Assembly: GCA_021795575.1 (NCBI GenBank)
Contig: JAJYPH010000017.1
Coordinates: forward strand, 1-33,829
From: Bacillota bacterium
Lineage (GTDB): Bacteria > Bacillota > Sulfobacillia > Sulfobacillales > JAIMBI01
DNA length: 33,829 nt
Reading direction: 5' to 3'
Position numbers and translations under genes: made by a program. The notes below the pieces were generated by a model. The model saw only the letters and a list, made by a program, of their open reading frames with translations, made no database searches and was not told where the DNA came from. This document shows positions 32,640-33,829 of the stretch, in pieces (position 1 is the first letter of the stretch; the number at the start of each line of letters is the position of its first letter).

Positions 32640-33632
32640 ATGCGGCGGCCAGTCACGAGCTTGCTGCTTCTGGTGTTTCTGGTTGCGACCCTGTATGTGG
32701 CGCGGCCCGTCCGGGCGCCGGCCACCCTGCCGGTCGTGGCGCCGGTGCAAAAGGTGCTTCCGGTGCCCGCCGGGGTGGTGACGCGGGCGAGTGGTACGTA
32801 CCTGGTGGCCCAACACCGGGCGTGGCGGGTGGACCCCGCGAGCAGCCTGGGCCTTAAGCCCACCGTGCTGCGCTGGCTCGACATTCCGGAACCGTCCGGG
32901 GCGGGCGTCTGGCGCCTCGCGGAACTACCAAGCGGCCACACGCTGTTTGGGCTGGGTGGCCCCGTGTATCCACGGCCCGAGCACGCCGAGACTCTGCTGC
33001 TGGATCCTGGCACGCGCCATCTGTATGAGATGACCAGCGGTAGCGTGCGCGGCACGACGCCGCCCACGGCCGTGGCGCCTGCGGTGCAGGTGGCCGGCCT
33101 GCGGTGGGCGGCCACCGGCCAGTTTGCCGTGCTCGTGGGGGCGGGACCCGACGGCGTGGGACTGTACCGTTGGTCACCGCGCGGTGGGACCACCTGGCTG
33201 GGTGCAGCGCCCGGCGTGGCGCAGCTGGCGGCGCTGGCGGAACCGGTCGTCGTGACCAGCACCGGCGACATTTGGTGGTTCGGCCATGAGCGCTACGCCC
33301 TAAACCTCACCAGTGCCACCGTGAGTGCGGGCGGCACCGTCCTGGGCTTTGCCGGTGGCGACGCCGTGTGGTGGGCTGCTGGCCACACCGCGGATATCAA
33401 GGTACCCGGCCTGCCGCTGGCGACGCCGCAGTTCTCGCCCAACGGCCGGGATGCCGCGTATGTGGCGCAGGTCGGCCGCAGCAGTGAGCTTATCGTGGTG
33501 TCGGGACGCGGCGTGGTCGCGTTGCGCGTGCTGCCGAGTGGGCGTGCGCTGGCCACCGGCTGGATTGGGCGCGGTGTCGGGGTGGCGGTGCTGACCGGGA
33601 GCGATGCCGGGACGTATCTGGTGTCGCCATAG
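32640..33632 (+). CDS. Exported beta-rich protein, possible beta-propeller
   Basis: This 330-residue protein starts with an N-terminal signal peptide or anchor (hydrophobic segment about residues 6-21, no lipobox). The rest is rich in Gly, Val, Ala and Trp, with repeated short strands such as QFAVLVGAGPDGVGLYRW and FSPNGRDAAYVAQVG, reminiscent of a beta-propeller or WD-like fold. No catalytic motif is recognised. GGGGGGAT lies ahead of ATG 32640. The context (etf genes, tRNA) does not point to a function. Confidence 0.65.
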   Translation: MRRPVTSLLLLVFLVATLYVARPVRAPATLPVVAPVQKVLPVPAGVVTRASGTYLVAQHRAWRVDPASSLGLKPTVLRWLDIPEPSGAGVWRLAELPSGHTLFGLGGPVYPRPEHAETLLLDPGTRHLYEMTSGSVRGTTPPTAVAPAVQVAGLRWAATGQFAVLVGAGPDGVGLYRWSPRGGTTWLGAAPGVAQLAALAEPVVVTSTGDIWWFGHERYALNLTSATVSAGGTVLGFAGGDAVWWAAGHTADIKVPGLPLATPQFSPNGRDAAYVAQVGRSSELIVVSGRGVVALRVLPSGRALATGWIGRGVGVAVLTGSDAGTYLVSP

Positions 33633-33673
33633 CAATTGAAGGGGCACGGCACAAAAATTGCGCGTCGCGGCGC

Positions 33674-33702
33674 TTGACCGGTCGGGCATGGCCCGCTATA
33701 AT
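33674..33702 (+). promoter_or_regulatory. Near-consensus promoter of the tRNA-Val gene
   Basis: TTGACC (33674-33679), a 17-base spacer, and a perfect TATAAT (33697-33702) precede the tRNA by 18 bases. This is the best promoter in the window and matches the need for high tRNA expression. Confidence 0.85.
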
Positions 33703-33720
33703 TGCCTCCGAGGGCGACCT

Positions 33721-33795
33721 GGGCGAATAGCTCAGCGGTAGAGCACCTGCCTTACAAGCAGGGGGTCACAGGTTCGATCCCTGTTTCGCCCACCA
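33721..33795 (+). tRNA. tRNA-Val (anticodon TAC)
   Basis: The acceptor arms GGGCGAA and TTCGCCC pair perfectly, followed by A and an encoded CCA (33793-33795). The D-arm (TAGCTCAGCGGTAGAGC), anticodon stem CCTGC/GCAGG with loop CTTACAA, and TTCGATCC T-loop are standard. The anticodon TAC reads Val GUA codons (and GUG by wobble). It is transcribed from the promoter at 33674-33702 and is closely followed by a second tRNA start, so it is probably the first gene of a tRNA cluster. Confidence 0.95.
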
Positions 33796-33804
33796 CTTGA
33801 ACGC

Positions 33805-33829
33805 GGAGGCGTGGTGTAGCTGGCCTAAC
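33805..33829 (+). tRNA. Start of a second tRNA, cut by the window end
   Basis: GGAGGCG-TG-GTGTAGCTGGCCTAAC reads as an acceptor 5' arm, U8-G9 and a D-arm. The GTGGTGTAGC pattern resembles tRNA-Asp, but the anticodon lies outside the window, so identity is not assigned. It begins nine bases after the CCA of tRNA-Val. Confidence 0.6.

Noticed and set aside
1-33829. CRISPR array, insertion sequence, prophage or integrase
   Set aside because: I saw no regularly spaced direct repeats, no transposase or integrase motifs and no terminal inverted repeats in any open frame.

Overview
The window is a GC-rich bacterial chromosome segment, about two-thirds G+C by eye. It carries mostly intact housekeeping genes with strong AGGAGG-type ribosome binding sites and frequent GTG/TTG starts. 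The gene order hemA-hemX-hemC-hemD-hemB, together with HemX, a DUF881 protein and an EtfD-like Fe-S reductase, suggests a high-GC Bacillota lineage such as the Sulfobacillus/Thermaerobacter/Symbiobacterium type. That placement is inference; no rRNA or single-copy marker is available to fix it.

Layout. Bases 1-3700: the 3' end of an acyl-CoA/acetyl-CoA synthetase faces a leftward group ppiB - ECF sigma factor with a long C-terminal extension - MFS exporter. Bases 4060-6590: a leftward VapBC-like pair (AbrB-type antitoxin, PIN toxin), then a lipoprotein gene split by an in-frame TAG, then a 450-base gap with several inverted repeats. Bases 6590-12240: an NmrA-like oxidoreductase, a convergent beta-propeller lipoprotein, tatC, a large membrane Fe-S oxidoreductase (EtfD-like) ending in a clear intrinsic terminator, and a DoxX gene with its own strong promoter. 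Bases 12460-15520: a leftward GNAT and DUF6504 pair, and rightward aldose epimerase and MFS genes. Bases 15770-17590: a decayed accessory patch holding a multiply frameshifted AAA ATPase pseudogene and an MNT/HEPN toxin-antitoxin pair whose HEPN gene has an amber stop.

From 17700 onward everything runs rightward: a DUF881 protein and a zinc phospholipase C-like protein, then icd-mdh-sucC-sucD (TCA cycle), then hemA-hemX-hemC-hemD-hemB (tetrapyrrole synthesis by the C5 route), a 78-aa unknown, selA, etfB-etfA, an exported beta-rich protein, a tRNA-Val with a near-consensus promoter, and the start of a second tRNA.

How the parts fit. The TCA block makes 2-oxoglutarate, NADPH, malate-derived NADH and ATP/GTP. 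2-Oxoglutarate feeds glutamate, and through glutamyl-tRNA it feeds HemA and heme. EtfBA plus the EtfD-like membrane protein probably pass electrons from acyl-CoA dehydrogenases to the quinone pool, which fits the acyl-CoA synthetase at the left edge. SelA implies selenocysteine use, although selB and selC are not in the window. I found no CRISPR array, insertion sequence, prophage or clearly new multi-gene system. The best leads are the degenerate CobA-type half of HemD, the extended sigma factor, the two amber-interrupted genes, the frameshifted ATPase, and the operator-like repeats.
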